Part shown: piece by piece, positions 38,655-48,000 of the stretch
Layout of the letters: every line of letters begins with the position of its first letter
Numbering within the stretch: the stretch's first letter is position 1
From: Mycobacterium dioxanotrophicus
GTDB lineage: Bacteria > Actinomycetota > Actinomycetes > Mycobacteriales > Mycobacteriaceae
Reading direction: 5' to 3'
DNA length: 64,000 bases
NCBI RefSeq assembly: GCF_002157835.1
Contig: NZ_CP020809.1
Coordinates: 3,720,001-3,784,000, forward strand
The notes under the pieces: generated by a model
The model's input: the letters and a program-made list of their open reading frames with translations, nothing else
What the model was told of the DNA's origin: nothing
The model's database searches: none
Program-made: the position numbers and the translations under genes

Positions 38655-40133
38655 GTGACCGCAGAAGGATTCGACGCCGTCATCGTGGGCGCCGGCTTCG
38701 CCGGTATGGGTGCGGCGATCCAGCTCAATCGCCTCGGATTCGAGAATTTGGCCATCCTCGATCGTGAAGACGACCTCGGTGGAACATGGCATGTCAACCG
38801 GTACCCCCGGCTGACCGTCGACATCCCCACCACCACGTATTCGTACTGGTTCGAACCCAATCCGTACTGGTCCAGGTTGCACGCCCCCGGCGACGAGTTG
38901 AAGAGCTACGCCGACCACGTTGCCGAGAAATACGATCTGCGCCGCTACATGCGCTTCGGCACGACAGTCGAAAGTGCCCGGTGGGACGAGGATTCCCAGC
39001 GCTGGCAAGTGGCCCTCGCCGGTGGCGACACGCTGACCGCGCAATTCCTGATCACCGCCACCGGCTACCTGTCGCAGCCACGGATCCCGGACATCCCCGG
39101 GATCGCGGGCTTCGAGGGCCGGATCATGCACAGCGCCAAGTGGGATGGCGGCTATTCGCTCGACGGCCGACACGTCGCGATCATCGGCACGGGTGTGACC
39201 GCCGTGCAGTTGATCCCCGAACTGGCCGAGCGAGCGGCGGAACTGACTGTCTACCAACGGACACCGATCTGGGTGGTGCCGCGCGTCGATTTCGCGATTC
39301 CGGCGGCCGTGCAGCGACTGTTCGCCCGATTCCCCCTGTCGCAGCGGCTGCTCAGAGTCCTCACCGATGCCATCGCCGAGGCGGGAATCTTCACGGCGGT
39401 GGTGCATTACAACTGGTCCAAACCGCTGAATCGCGGCGCCGCCCAGGTATCCAAGCTGCACATGTTCGCATCTGTGCGCGATCGGGCGACGCGGCGAAAA
39501 CTCACGCCCGACTACGATTTCGGGTGCAAGCGCACCACCTTCTCCAATCACTACTATCGGACGTTTGCACTGCCCCACGTCCATCTGGAGACCACCGGCA
39601 TCGCCCAGATCGAGCCGGACGGAATCATCAACGGCGAGGGCCGCAAGACCGTCACCGACACACTGGTGTTGGCAACGGGATTCGACCTGTGGGATGCCAA
39701 TTTCCCCGCGATCGAGGTCATCGGCCGTGCCGGTGCCAATTTGGGGAAATGGTGGCGGGAAAACAATTTTCAGACCTATGAGGGCCTGTCGGTCCCCGGT
39801 TTCCCCAACTACCTGAACATGGCCAGCCCGTATGCCTTCACCGGTGCGTCGTTCTTCACCATGACCGAGTACCAGATGCGGCACATGTCCCGGCTTTTCG
39901 GGGAGTTACTCCGTCGTGGTTCTGACACGTTCGAGATCACCGAGCGCGCCAGCGCGGCGTTCCACCGGCGGATCTCCCGTCGCCTCGGCGACATGGTGTT
40001 CTTCCGGGGCAACTGCGCGACGTCGCGGTCATACTACTTCCGTGGTAATGCCACCATCACTCGGCCGACTTCGCGACGCAATGCGATTCGTGAATCGATG
40101 AGGTTCCCGCTGAGCGATTACCACTTCAGCTGA
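38655..40133 (+). CDS. Flavin-containing Baeyer-Villiger-type monooxygenase
   Basis: The 492-residue protein has an FAD loop GAGFAG (12-17), the Baeyer-Villiger fingerprint FEGRIMHSAKWD (153-164) and a second nucleotide loop IGTGVTAV (177-184) for NADPH. These enzymes insert oxygen next to a ketone to give an ester, or oxidise heteroatoms. GTG 38655 (VTAEGFD) is preferred because TACCGT (38643-38648) is a -10 candidate six bases before it; ATG 38649 would lie directly after that box. It converges with the polyketide-operon methyltransferase (7-base gap). A tailoring role on the keto-polyketide made next door is attractive but only inferred. Confidence 0.86.
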   Translation: MTAEGFDAVIVGAGFAGMGAAIQLNRLGFENLAILDREDDLGGTWHVNRYPRLTVDIPTTTYSYWFEPNPYWSRLHAPGDELKSYADHVAEKYDLRRYMRFGTTVESARWDEDSQRWQVALAGGDTLTAQFLITATGYLSQPRIPDIPGIAGFEGRIMHSAKWDGGYSLDGRHVAIIGTGVTAVQLIPELAERAAELTVYQRTPIWVVPRVDFAIPAAVQRLFARFPLSQRLLRVLTDAIAEAGIFTAVVHYNWSKPLNRGAAQVSKLHMFASVRDRATRRKLTPDYDFGCKRTTFSNHYYRTFALPHVHLETTGIAQIEPDGIINGEGRKTVTDTLVLATGFDLWDANFPAIEVIGRAGANLGKWWRENNFQTYEGLSVPGFPNYLNMASPYAFTGASFFTMTEYQMRHMSRLFGELLRRGSDTFEITERASAAFHRRISRRLGDMVFFRGNCATSRSYYFRGNATITRPTSRRNAIRESMRFPLSDYHFS

Positions 40134-40140
40134 CCGCGGG

Positions 40141-40971
40141 TCAGAATGCGTACCGGTGGAACTGAACGATGTCGCGGAGCCCCGGCGTGCGTGCTGCGGC
40201 GGCGGCGAATCGCCGGTATCCCTTCGGCAGTAGCTGGACGGTGCTCGCCTCGAACACCGAGATCGCACACAATGACCGGGCCCGCGGAATCTGACCGATG
40301 ATCTCATCCGGCGCGTTGACCGCCCAGCCCAGATCGGATCCTGACCATCGCACCACCTTGTTGTTCTTCGCTTGGGCGCGTCTACCGAACCGGCTCCAGA
40401 AGTCGAGTTGCAGTTCCCCGGACGGGAACCGACTGACCACGCGACGCAGCAGGTCGATGCCATCATGTTCGGTGAGATACATGCTGACGCCTTCGGCGAT
40501 CAACAAGGCAGGACGATCGTTCGGAATGTTGTTGAGCCAGCTGGGATCGGTGGCCGAGGACGACACCAGATGATAATTCTGGCGGGCCGGGTACAGACGT
40601 TCGCGCAGGGCGATGACGTCCGGAAAGTCGATGTCGTACCACTCGACCCCGGGTCCCGGATCGACCCGGAATGCCCGACTGTCCAGCCCGCACCCCACAT
40701 GAAGCACGATGGGCTGTTCAGTCACCGCGAGAAACTGCTTTACCCAGATGTCGAACTGAGCGGCGCGGACGGCGATCGAGGTCACCTGCCTGCGGCGTTG
40801 ACGGGGAATGGGACTCTTGGTCCAGTCGTAATCCAGCTGGGTCATCAGCTGTTTCGCGAAGCGATCACCCAACACGGGCCGCGCGGAATCTGCGTCCAGA
40901 GCCTTCGCGTAGACCATGTCGAGCATCGTCTGCGGCGGACCGCTCAAGTCGACGTGCATCTTGGTAGCCAT
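40141..40971 (-). CDS. SAM-dependent methyltransferase, TcmP/LCM-like, of the polyketide operon
   Basis: The 276-residue protein shows the SAM loop VLHVGCGLDSRAFR (about 92-105), WYDIDFPDVIALRERLYP and LIAEGVSMYLTEHDG, all typical of the TcmP/LCM-like O-methyltransferases. It lies 38 bases after papA5 on the same strand and is the last gene of the operon. O-methylation of a hydroxyl on the polyketide chain is plausible, analogous in role but not in family to the phthiocerol O-methyltransferase Rv2952. GAAGGG lies upstream of ATG 40971. Confidence 0.82.
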   Translation of the reverse strand: MATKMHVDLSGPPQTMLDMVYAKALDADSARPVLGDRFAKQLMTQLDYDWTKSPIPRQRRRQVTSIAVRAAQFDIWVKQFLAVTEQPIVLHVGCGLDSRAFRVDPGPGVEWYDIDFPDVIALRERLYPARQNYHLVSSSATDPSWLNNIPNDRPALLIAEGVSMYLTEHDGIDLLRRVVSRFPSGELQLDFWSRFGRRAQAKNNKVVRWSGSDLGWAVNAPDEIIGQIPRARSLCAISVFEASTVQLLPKGYRRFAAAAARTPGLRDIVQFHRYAF

Positions 40972-41009
40972 TCGAACCAACCCTTCGGTGATGTACTCGA
41001 GATTGACGG

Positions 41010-42254
41010 TCAGGACAGCGCGGTCGCCTCGACGGACGCCGCACGCAGCATGGTGAGAATCAGATCCAGCGATCGCTCCGGCGCAGCCGCGTCGACGTGG
41101 TGTTCGAGGACCAGTTCACCGGCTACAACTCCGAATCCGTACACGTCGATGACAGCCGACGAGGCTCGATGGAATTGCGATGAGAAACCGACGACTTCCA
41201 ACCCGGGCGGTGTCGGCATCGCCGCGACGTTGCCGATGTTGGTGGACAACACCACATCTGCCAACCCCGGCAGGGTCCCCTCGTATTGCAGGTTGAAGTG
41301 AAGCAACGACTGCTGCACGACGCCGTCGCCGAGATCGGCCTGCAGCGTCGACGCGATCTCTGCGGCGAGCTCGACGAGTGTGGTGGACGGGGTGATCTGC
41401 GCCAGGTACGTGGCGACTCCCAGCGCCAAGGTGCACGCTGTCGGTGAGACCGGAGGCTCGAGCAGCGGACGCAGATTGACGTTGTAGACGTACGGTATGG
41501 GAATGTGCGGGGTCTCGCGAACCCGCCACTCGGCCAACAGGATTGCCGCCGACACAAGGTTGTTGACGAACAGCCGATGCTTGCGGCCGTATTTGATCAA
41601 TGCGGCTGTTTCGGCTTTGCTCAGGCGGCCTCGTGCGGTCGGTACGGCGACGGGCTGCGAAAATTTGGTGGAGTCGGTCGATCGCCGGGGCGGCAGCTCA
41701 TGGGCGAACATGGCGGGAATGAACCGATCGAGCCCCGACCTCGACAGCTTCTCGACGCCACGCTGCTCGAGGATCGTCTCGATTGGTTCGGGAGCCGGCT
41801 GCGGGCTGACAGGCCCGGCATCCCCTGTGGTCACCACCGAGGTATAGCGAGTGAACAGGTCGAACAGCAGTCCGGCGATGTGATTGCCGTCGGCCAGGCT
41901 GTGGTGCACATACAAGATGAGTTCACCGCCGCCCTCGACGGGGCGCACGACCAGATTGATCAGCGAAGCACCCTGATCGAGCGGCATCTGCGCGTCGGCG
42001 TCATCGTCTCCGGCCAACCACATTCCCGGATGAAGAAGATCGTCGCCGACAATCTGAAAGCGCCCGTCGGCGGCCTGCTCGAGGTGACCGGCATACACCG
42101 GATATGTCTCCAGCAGACAGTCGAACGCCATCGACATCGCGTCCGCATCGAGAGGTCCCGCCAACTCCAGCGTCACCGAAGTGAATGTCTGTGTCTCAGC
42201 GAAGAAGTCCTCGCTCGGCGCGAGCTTGCGGATGACAGCGGTGGGAAAGGTCAT
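41010..42254 (-). CDS. papA5: PapA5-type polyketide-associated acyltransferase
   Basis: The 414-residue protein aligns over its whole length with M. tuberculosis PapA5: [13 protein letters not shown] at the start, the catalytic HHSLADG (His117, His118, Asp122) and [23 protein letters not shown] in the C-terminal half. PapA5 transfers mycocerosyl groups onto the two hydroxyls of phthiocerol, taking acyl chains directly from the Mas synthase. This protein should esterify hydroxyls of the local polyketide; the acyl donor synthase is not in the window. It follows drrC by 40 bases, the same order as in the DIM locus. GAGGAG precedes ATG 42254. Confidence 0.9.
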   Translation of the reverse strand: MTFPTAVIRKLAPSEDFFAETQTFTSVTLELAGPLDADAMSMAFDCLLETYPVYAGHLEQAADGRFQIVGDDLLHPGMWLAGDDDADAQMPLDQGASLINLVVRPVEGGGELILYVHHSLADGNHIAGLLFDLFTRYTSVVTTGDAGPVSPQPAPEPIETILEQRGVEKLSRSGLDRFIPAMFAHELPPRRSTDSTKFSQPVAVPTARGRLSKAETAALIKYGRKHRLFVNNLVSAAILLAEWRVRETPHIPIPYVYNVNLRPLLEPPVSPTACTLALGVATYLAQITPSTTLVELAAEIASTLQADLGDGVVQQSLLHFNLQYEGTLPGLADVVLSTNIGNVAAMPTPPGLEVVGFSSQFHRASSAVIDVYGFGVVAGELVLEHHVDAAAPERSLDLILTMLRAASVEATALS

Positions 42255-42294
42255 CAGGGCTCCTCGTCCTTGCGCGGTCCGGTCGTCATGGTGC

Positions 42295-43158
42295 TCATCC
42301 GCGCATGCTCACCCGGCGATAGCCGACCACCATCGGGACCACGCACGCCACGATGATGCCGCCGGACCAGAGCAGGACACCGACAGCCGGCGTGAGCAAG
42401 CCGCCGCCGAGCGTCAGGCTGCGCATCACCTCGGTCGCGTAGGACAGCGGTTGATGTTCGACAACGGGCTGAATCCAGTTCGGATACTGGTCGAGCGGAA
42501 CGAAACCGGTGCAGAAGAACAACAGCAGCGCTGAAACCAGGGTGATCGCCTCGACCAGCGTTGCGCTGGGCCAGTACACCGCGATGGTGAGCGCCAGCAT
42601 GGCGAACGCCATCCCGAACAGCACCGGTACGCACAACCAGACGACACCGGCCAGCACGCCCCGCTCCAGTCGAAGGCCCAACGCCAGGCCGACCGCAAGC
42701 AGTGCAACAGAATTCACGGCGACCCGGATCGCCTCGGAGAACAGCCGTGCGACAAGCCCTGATGCGCGATGCACCGGCAGCACCCACAGCCGGGCGAGCA
42801 ACCCGTCGTTGCGTTCCGAGATGAACCCGACCACACCGACCGAAGCGCCGTTCATCGCGCCGATCAGCGTCACCAGCGGAACGCTGCCATACAGTGCGCT
42901 GTGCCCGGTGACCGACGAAATCGCGTCCCCCAGAACGATGTTCATCACCACGAGGAAGAAGATCGGTAGTGCGAGCCCGAACACGAACGTCATCGGATCG
43001 CGAACCAGCCGGATCAGCAGCCGCTTGGTCTGCGCCCAGATGTGGGCCGGCAGCACGCGCACCGAGTTCTCGCCGAACCGGCGATCCGGAATCGGGAACG
43101 CGGACTCGCTGAGCACGGCAGAGTCACGGGGTACCGCGTGATCGGTGACCGACATCAT
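42295..43158 (-). CDS. drrC: ABC-2 type exporter permease, DrrC-like
   Basis: A 287-residue membrane permease of the daunorubicin-resistance type: a cytoplasmic head, then six hydrophobic spans including [20 protein letters not shown] and [23 protein letters not shown], the latter the conserved LxFxSxxFxP-like ABC-2 segment. With DrrA and DrrB it should form the exporter. In M. tuberculosis DrrABC, with MmpL7, moves DIM to the cell surface. The start overlaps the drrB stop (ATGATG; 43158 or 43155). Confidence 0.88.
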   Translation of the reverse strand: MMSVTDHAVPRDSAVLSESAFPIPDRRFGENSVRVLPAHIWAQTKRLLIRLVRDPMTFVFGLALPIFFLVVMNIVLGDAISSVTGHSALYGSVPLVTLIGAMNGASVGVVGFISERNDGLLARLWVLPVHRASGLVARLFSEAIRVAVNSVALLAVGLALGLRLERGVLAGVVWLCVPVLFGMAFAMLALTIAVYWPSATLVEAITLVSALLLFFCTGFVPLDQYPNWIQPVVEHQPLSYATEVMRSLTLGGGLLTPAVGVLLWSGGIIVACVVPMVVGYRRVSMRG

Positions 43159-43964
43159 CGCCGCCTCAACACAAGAGCCAGTGACAGCGGGATCATCACG
43201 ACGGTGACCCCCGCCAGCCAGGCAACCGACGGACCCACCGCCGACCAGCTGACCGGAGCCGCCGTGGGCGTCGAATCGCCGGCCAGTTCTCGCATCGCGT
43301 AGATGAATTGGGAGATCGGTTGATTGCGGACCACCGGCTGGATCCAATGCGGGAAGTGCTCCACGGGTTGGATACCGACGGACAGCAGCCCGAAGATCAG
43401 CTGCGGCAGCATCAGCCACTGTGTGGTGGCCTCGGGGTTCTTCGACGAGCTGCCCAGCAGATCCGCGAGGTAGGACAGCACCATGCCGATCGCCAACAGC
43501 AGCACGCAGAACAGTACGGCGTAGCCGACACCGCGATAGAACCGAAAGCCGATGACATATCCGGTGGCCAGTGCTGCGGCGATACCGATCGCGCACCGGT
43601 AGGCGCCCGCCGACATACGCGCAACCAGCGGTGTCAGAGCCGGGATCGGCATGGAATCGAACCGGCGGTTGATGCCCTTGACCGAATCTGTCGCGGCCCG
43701 CAACGCCCCGGTGATCGCGGCGAACGAAATGCCTTGCAGTGCAATGAGCGGCATCAGGAACTGCGCGTAGCTGCTCATTCCCGACCTGGCGCCCATCATG
43801 TGATTCAGCGGGATGTACCAACCCGCCGCGAACACCACGACTGCCACGACACCAGTGGCCACCTCGCCGTTGCGCAGTGAGGGCGCGACCAGCCGGACGG
43901 TGAGGACCCACCACTGCCCAATGGTCGACGGGCGCGGTCGCGCGGCGCTCAGCGCGGCCGTCAT
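43155..43964 (-). CDS. drrB: ABC-2 type exporter permease, DrrB-like
   Basis: The 269-residue protein has a short cytoplasmic N-terminus and about six spans (VATGVVAVVVFAAGWYIPL, the FLMPLIALQGISFAAITGAL segment, YAVLFCVLLLAIGMVLSYLADLLG, LIFGLLSVGIQPVEHFP and the C-terminal span). The SVGIQPVEHFPHWIQPVVRNQPISQFI stretch mirrors [22 protein letters not shown] in DrrC, so the two permeases are related halves of one pore. It starts four bases after drrA and overlaps drrC by four bases. Confidence 0.88.
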   Translation of the reverse strand: MTAALSAARPRPSTIGQWWVLTVRLVAPSLRNGEVATGVVAVVVFAAGWYIPLNHMMGARSGMSSYAQFLMPLIALQGISFAAITGALRAATDSVKGINRRFDSMPIPALTPLVARMSAGAYRCAIGIAAALATGYVIGFRFYRGVGYAVLFCVLLLAIGMVLSYLADLLGSSSKNPEATTQWLMLPQLIFGLLSVGIQPVEHFPHWIQPVVRNQPISQFIYAMRELAGDSTPTAAPVSWSAVGPSVAWLAGVTVVMIPLSLALVLRRR

Positions 43965-43968
43965 GGCA

Positions 43969-45039
43969 TCACATCCTCTCCAACTGCGGCTCGCTGCCGT
44001 TCAACCGGTGCTTGCCGGCGCCGGCGCCGGCCAACGCGTCGTCCCCGTCGTCCTCCTCGGCTGCCGCGACATCTGGTGGTGACACGTCGGAATCGTCGGT
44101 GAGGGTGAGGAACACCTCATCGAGCGACGGCCGCCGCAGGGCGATGTCGGTGAGTTCGATGTTCGCCGCAGTGAGCAACGACAGCGCCTCCACCAGGGTG
44201 CTGGGACCGTCCGGGGCAGGCACCGCGATGCGGTCGGCCGACTCCTCGAGCGCCGTCCTGCTGTGTTCGGGTACGAGTGGTCCGAGTGCAGTGACGATCG
44301 CCGGCAGATCCTTGAGGTCACGCGGGACGATCTCACAGTAGCTGCCGCCCGTGCGTTCCTTGAGCTGATCGGCGGTTCCCTCGGCCACCACCGTGCCGTG
44401 GTCGATGACGATGATCCGGTCGCTCAGCGCGTCGGCCTCTTCGAGGTACTGGGTCGTCAAAAGGGTTGCGATGCCCAGCTTTTTGAAGCCCGACACCAGG
44501 TCCCAGATGGTCTGCCTGCTCCGCGGGTCCAGTCCGGTGGTGGGCTCGTCGAGAAACACCACCTCGGGGCGGACCACCAGTCCGCAGGCGATGTCGATGC
44601 GTCGGCGCATACCACCCGAATATGTGCCCACCCGGCGATCCGCGGCATGGACCAGGTCGAACTCGGCGAGCAGGTCCTCGGCGCGGGAGCGTGCCACCGA
44701 CTTGGTCAGACCCTGTAATCGCCCGAACAGCATGAGGTTCTCGCGACCGGTCAGCACGTCATCGAGGGCTACCTGTTGCCCGGTCAACATGATCGATCGG
44801 CGCACGCTCGCCGGGTCTTTCGTGACGTCGAAGCCGGCGATGCTGGCCTCACCACGGTCCGGCCGGGTCAGCGTCGAGAGGATGTCGACCATCGTGGTCT
44901 TACCGGCCCCGTTCGGCCCGAGCAGTGCCACCACCTCTCCGCGCCCGACATCGAAGCTGACCCCGCGCAGTGCCTTTACCGCACCGAACGATTTGTGGAT
45001 CTCGTTGACGACGACGCTCTTGTCCGGGGTAGTCAACAC
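43969..45039 (-). CDS. drrA: ABC exporter ATPase, DrrA-like
   Basis: The 356-residue ATPase has Walker A GPNGAGKT (41-48), signature YSGGMRRR (140-147) and Walker B VVFLDE (160-165), followed by a C-terminal extension typical of DrrA. It should power export of the lipid through DrrB-DrrC. GTG 45039 follows GGAGG at close distance. It lies 48 bases after the ppsE-like gene and belongs to the same operon. Confidence 0.92.
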   Translation of the reverse strand: MLTTPDKSVVVNEIHKSFGAVKALRGVSFDVGRGEVVALLGPNGAGKTTMVDILSTLTRPDRGEASIAGFDVTKDPASVRRSIMLTGQQVALDDVLTGRENLMLFGRLQGLTKSVARSRAEDLLAEFDLVHAADRRVGTYSGGMRRRIDIACGLVVRPEVVFLDEPTTGLDPRSRQTIWDLVSGFKKLGIATLLTTQYLEEADALSDRIIVIDHGTVVAEGTADQLKERTGGSYCEIVPRDLKDLPAIVTALGPLVPEHSRTALEESADRIAVPAPDGPSTLVEALSLLTAANIELTDIALRRPSLDEVFLTLTDDSDVSPPDVAAAEEDDGDDALAGAGAGKHRLNGSEPQLERM

Positions 45040-45087
45040 AACCTCCTCATCAGATCCTCTGTTGCTGATACCGGTTCACCGGTTGAT

Positions 45088-48000
45088 TCATTCGGCGGAC
45101 AGGTCCACCAACCCGAGTTCGGACATGGCGCCACCGAATTCATCCTGGGTCGGCGCCGTCGCGAGCGCTTCGGACAGGAGTTCCTCGAACTCGATCGGGA
45201 AGCGTTCGGCCATCGTCTTGACGGTCGCCTGGGCAACCCGGCGAACGTCGTACCACCAATCCACATGCATTCCGGCCGATGAACGGTAGATCCGCATCTC
45301 GATCGGGAATCCCAGTCCGGGCGTCTTGTCCCGTACACCCATCGCCGTCTCGCGATCGATCTGCACCGGCCCGGCTGCCGTCGGCAGATCAGGAATCACA
45401 CCTTCGTTGCACAGCAGGATGTCCGGGGATTCCACAGCCCCGAACGTCCGCGCCGTCGGCCCGTACAGGTAGCGCAACAGCCCGTGGCCGACACCCTGAT
45501 GTGGGACCGCGCGCATGGTTTCGTGCACGCCGTCGAGCACCTGCGTCGCGGTGGACCCGCCGTGGCACGACAGCGACACCGGGTAGACCGTGGTGAAGCC
45601 GCCGACCGTGCGCCGGGGATCGACATCCGGCTTGAGCACGGCACGCCCGGTTCCGGCGAGTGCGACGGCGACCGTTCCCTCGGCTACGGAGTGCGCGATA
45701 GTCCGGGACAGCGCACCGAGCATCAGTTCCTCGACGACGAATTCGAATCTGCCCCTCGCCCGTTCGATGAGACCCGCCGGCTCAGCGCCGATCAGCGACG
45801 GCACACACTCCATGTCGTCCACGCCGGGCGGTTGTCCGGGCCCCCGATCGGCCAGGGGCAGTGTGGGTTTGGCGGCCTCGTCCAGCCAGTACTGCCTGCT
45901 GTCGAGGACTGCCGGATGGGTGGCGAGCCCGGCGTAGCGCTGCGACCATTCCCGCCATGTCGCGGTGACCGGGGGCAACGTGATGTCGCTGCCGGCCAGG
46001 CGCTGGGTGAACGCGGTGAACAGGTCGGTGAGCAGAATCTCCCGAGACCCGCCGTCGGCCACCAGTTCATGGATCGACATCGCGAGGTACCGCCCGGCTC
46101 CGTCGGCATCCGCGATGTAGGTCGCGGCCAGTGCCGGACTCGAAAGATCCTGCCGGCGTACCTGCGCGGTGAGAATGTCGATGGCCGCGCGCCGTTCGTC
46201 GTCGCTACCGGGCGTCACGGTGTCGGGCAACGACACCTGGGCGACGTCGAGCTGATCGCACGGTGGCCGGATCTGCTGTTCCCACGCTCCGGCCCGTTGG
46301 CTGAACCCGGTCCGCAACGCGTCGTGGTGGTTGATCACCGCCGCCAACACCGACCGGACGTCCTCGATTCCGACGGTAGAATCCAGCCTCACCAGCAGCG
46401 GCACCCGCCAGCGCCCGGCTTCGCGCAGACCATGCTCAAAGAAGTGCGCCGCGAGCGGTGAAACAGGTTGGGGTGCATCGTCGACCGACACAGCGGCCAA
46501 CCCGCCGGCAGCGTAACGCGCGGACAGCACCGCGGTCAGCGCCGCCACGTTCGGGTGATCGTAGAGATCTTGTGGCGTCAGCTCCAGACCCTGGTTGGTC
46601 GCGCTCATCGCGACGCCGATCGCGATCAGGGAGTCCCCGCCGATCTCGAAGAAGTCGTCGTTCGGGCCCACCGAACTGACACCCAGGCATTCGGCGCAGA
46701 TGCGCCGCAGCGTCGACTCGATATCCACCTGTCCGGTACCGGCGCCGCCGGTCTTCGTCTCGCCGGCCGGTTCGACCACATGCCCGTTGGGTGTGCTGCC
46801 GTTGGTTCTGACCGGTGCCGCCCCGTCGGCGGTGAGCTCCGGGTCCACCCAGTGCCGTTGCCGGACAAAGGGGTATCCGGGCAGCGAGACCAGTGTCGGT
46901 GTGCGGCTGGACAACGGAGACCAGTCGACCTCGACACCGGCCGACCACAGTTGGCCGAGCGCAAGCAGGAACGTGTCCCGGTCGCCGCGGTTCTGCACCT
47001 GGTGCCGCATCAAGCGGACAGCGCGATGCCGTTCGGCCCATTTCGGATGGCGCATGGCCGATCCCGTCAACGCACCACCCGGCCCGACCTCGACCAACAC
47101 GGCGCAGGGATCGTCCAACACGTGATCAAGCTCATCGGAGAACCTGACAGTGGCACGAATCTGGCCGGCCCACAGGGTCGGATCGGTGGCCTGCGCGTCT
47201 GTCAACCAGGTTCCGGTGACATTCGACAGCACCGGTGTGTGCGGCGGGCGCAGCTGGACGCCGGACAGAAACTCGCCGAACTGTGGCACGACGGGATCCA
47301 TGAGCTGCGAGTGGAACGCGTGCGCGGTGCGGACCCGGCGGGCCAGTATCCCCCGCTGCCGCAGGCGGTTCTGGAACTTCATGACGTCTTCCGGTGACCC
47401 TGCCACGACACAGTTGCCGGGGTCGTTGACCGCTGCCAGGTCGAGGCCCGGTGCGAGGTGCTCGGCGATGGCTTCGGGTGTCATCGCGACCGCGACCATC
47501 GCACCCCGGGCAGAGCCGTGCATCAACCGGGCCCGGGTCGCGACAACACCGATCGCCGTCGGCAGATCGAAAATTCCCGCCAGTACCCCGGCCACGTATT
47601 CACCGATGCTGTGGCCCACATACGCCGAGGCCTGCACACCGTAGGCGTGCAATAGCCGAGCAAGTGCGTATTCGACGGTGAAGAGCGCGGGTTGGGCGCG
47701 GTCGGTGCGTTCGAGGTCCGACTGATCGGAGCCGAACAGCTCAGCCTTGAGATCGATGCCGAGCTCACTCTGGAAGCCCTCGGCGCACCGATCGAAGTGC
47801 TCGGTGAACACCGGCTCGGATTCGTAGAGGCCGCGCGCCATGTCGGCGTGCTGGGCGCCTTGCCCCGGGAACATGAGCGTGACGCGGCGCTCACCGGCAG
47901 GCGCGCGGCTGGTCGCGGTTCCGTCGGTCGACTCGCTGACGAAGACGTTGTCGCTCTCGGCGGCGCCCAGTACTGCCGCCGCGTCGTGCCGGTCGTGCAC

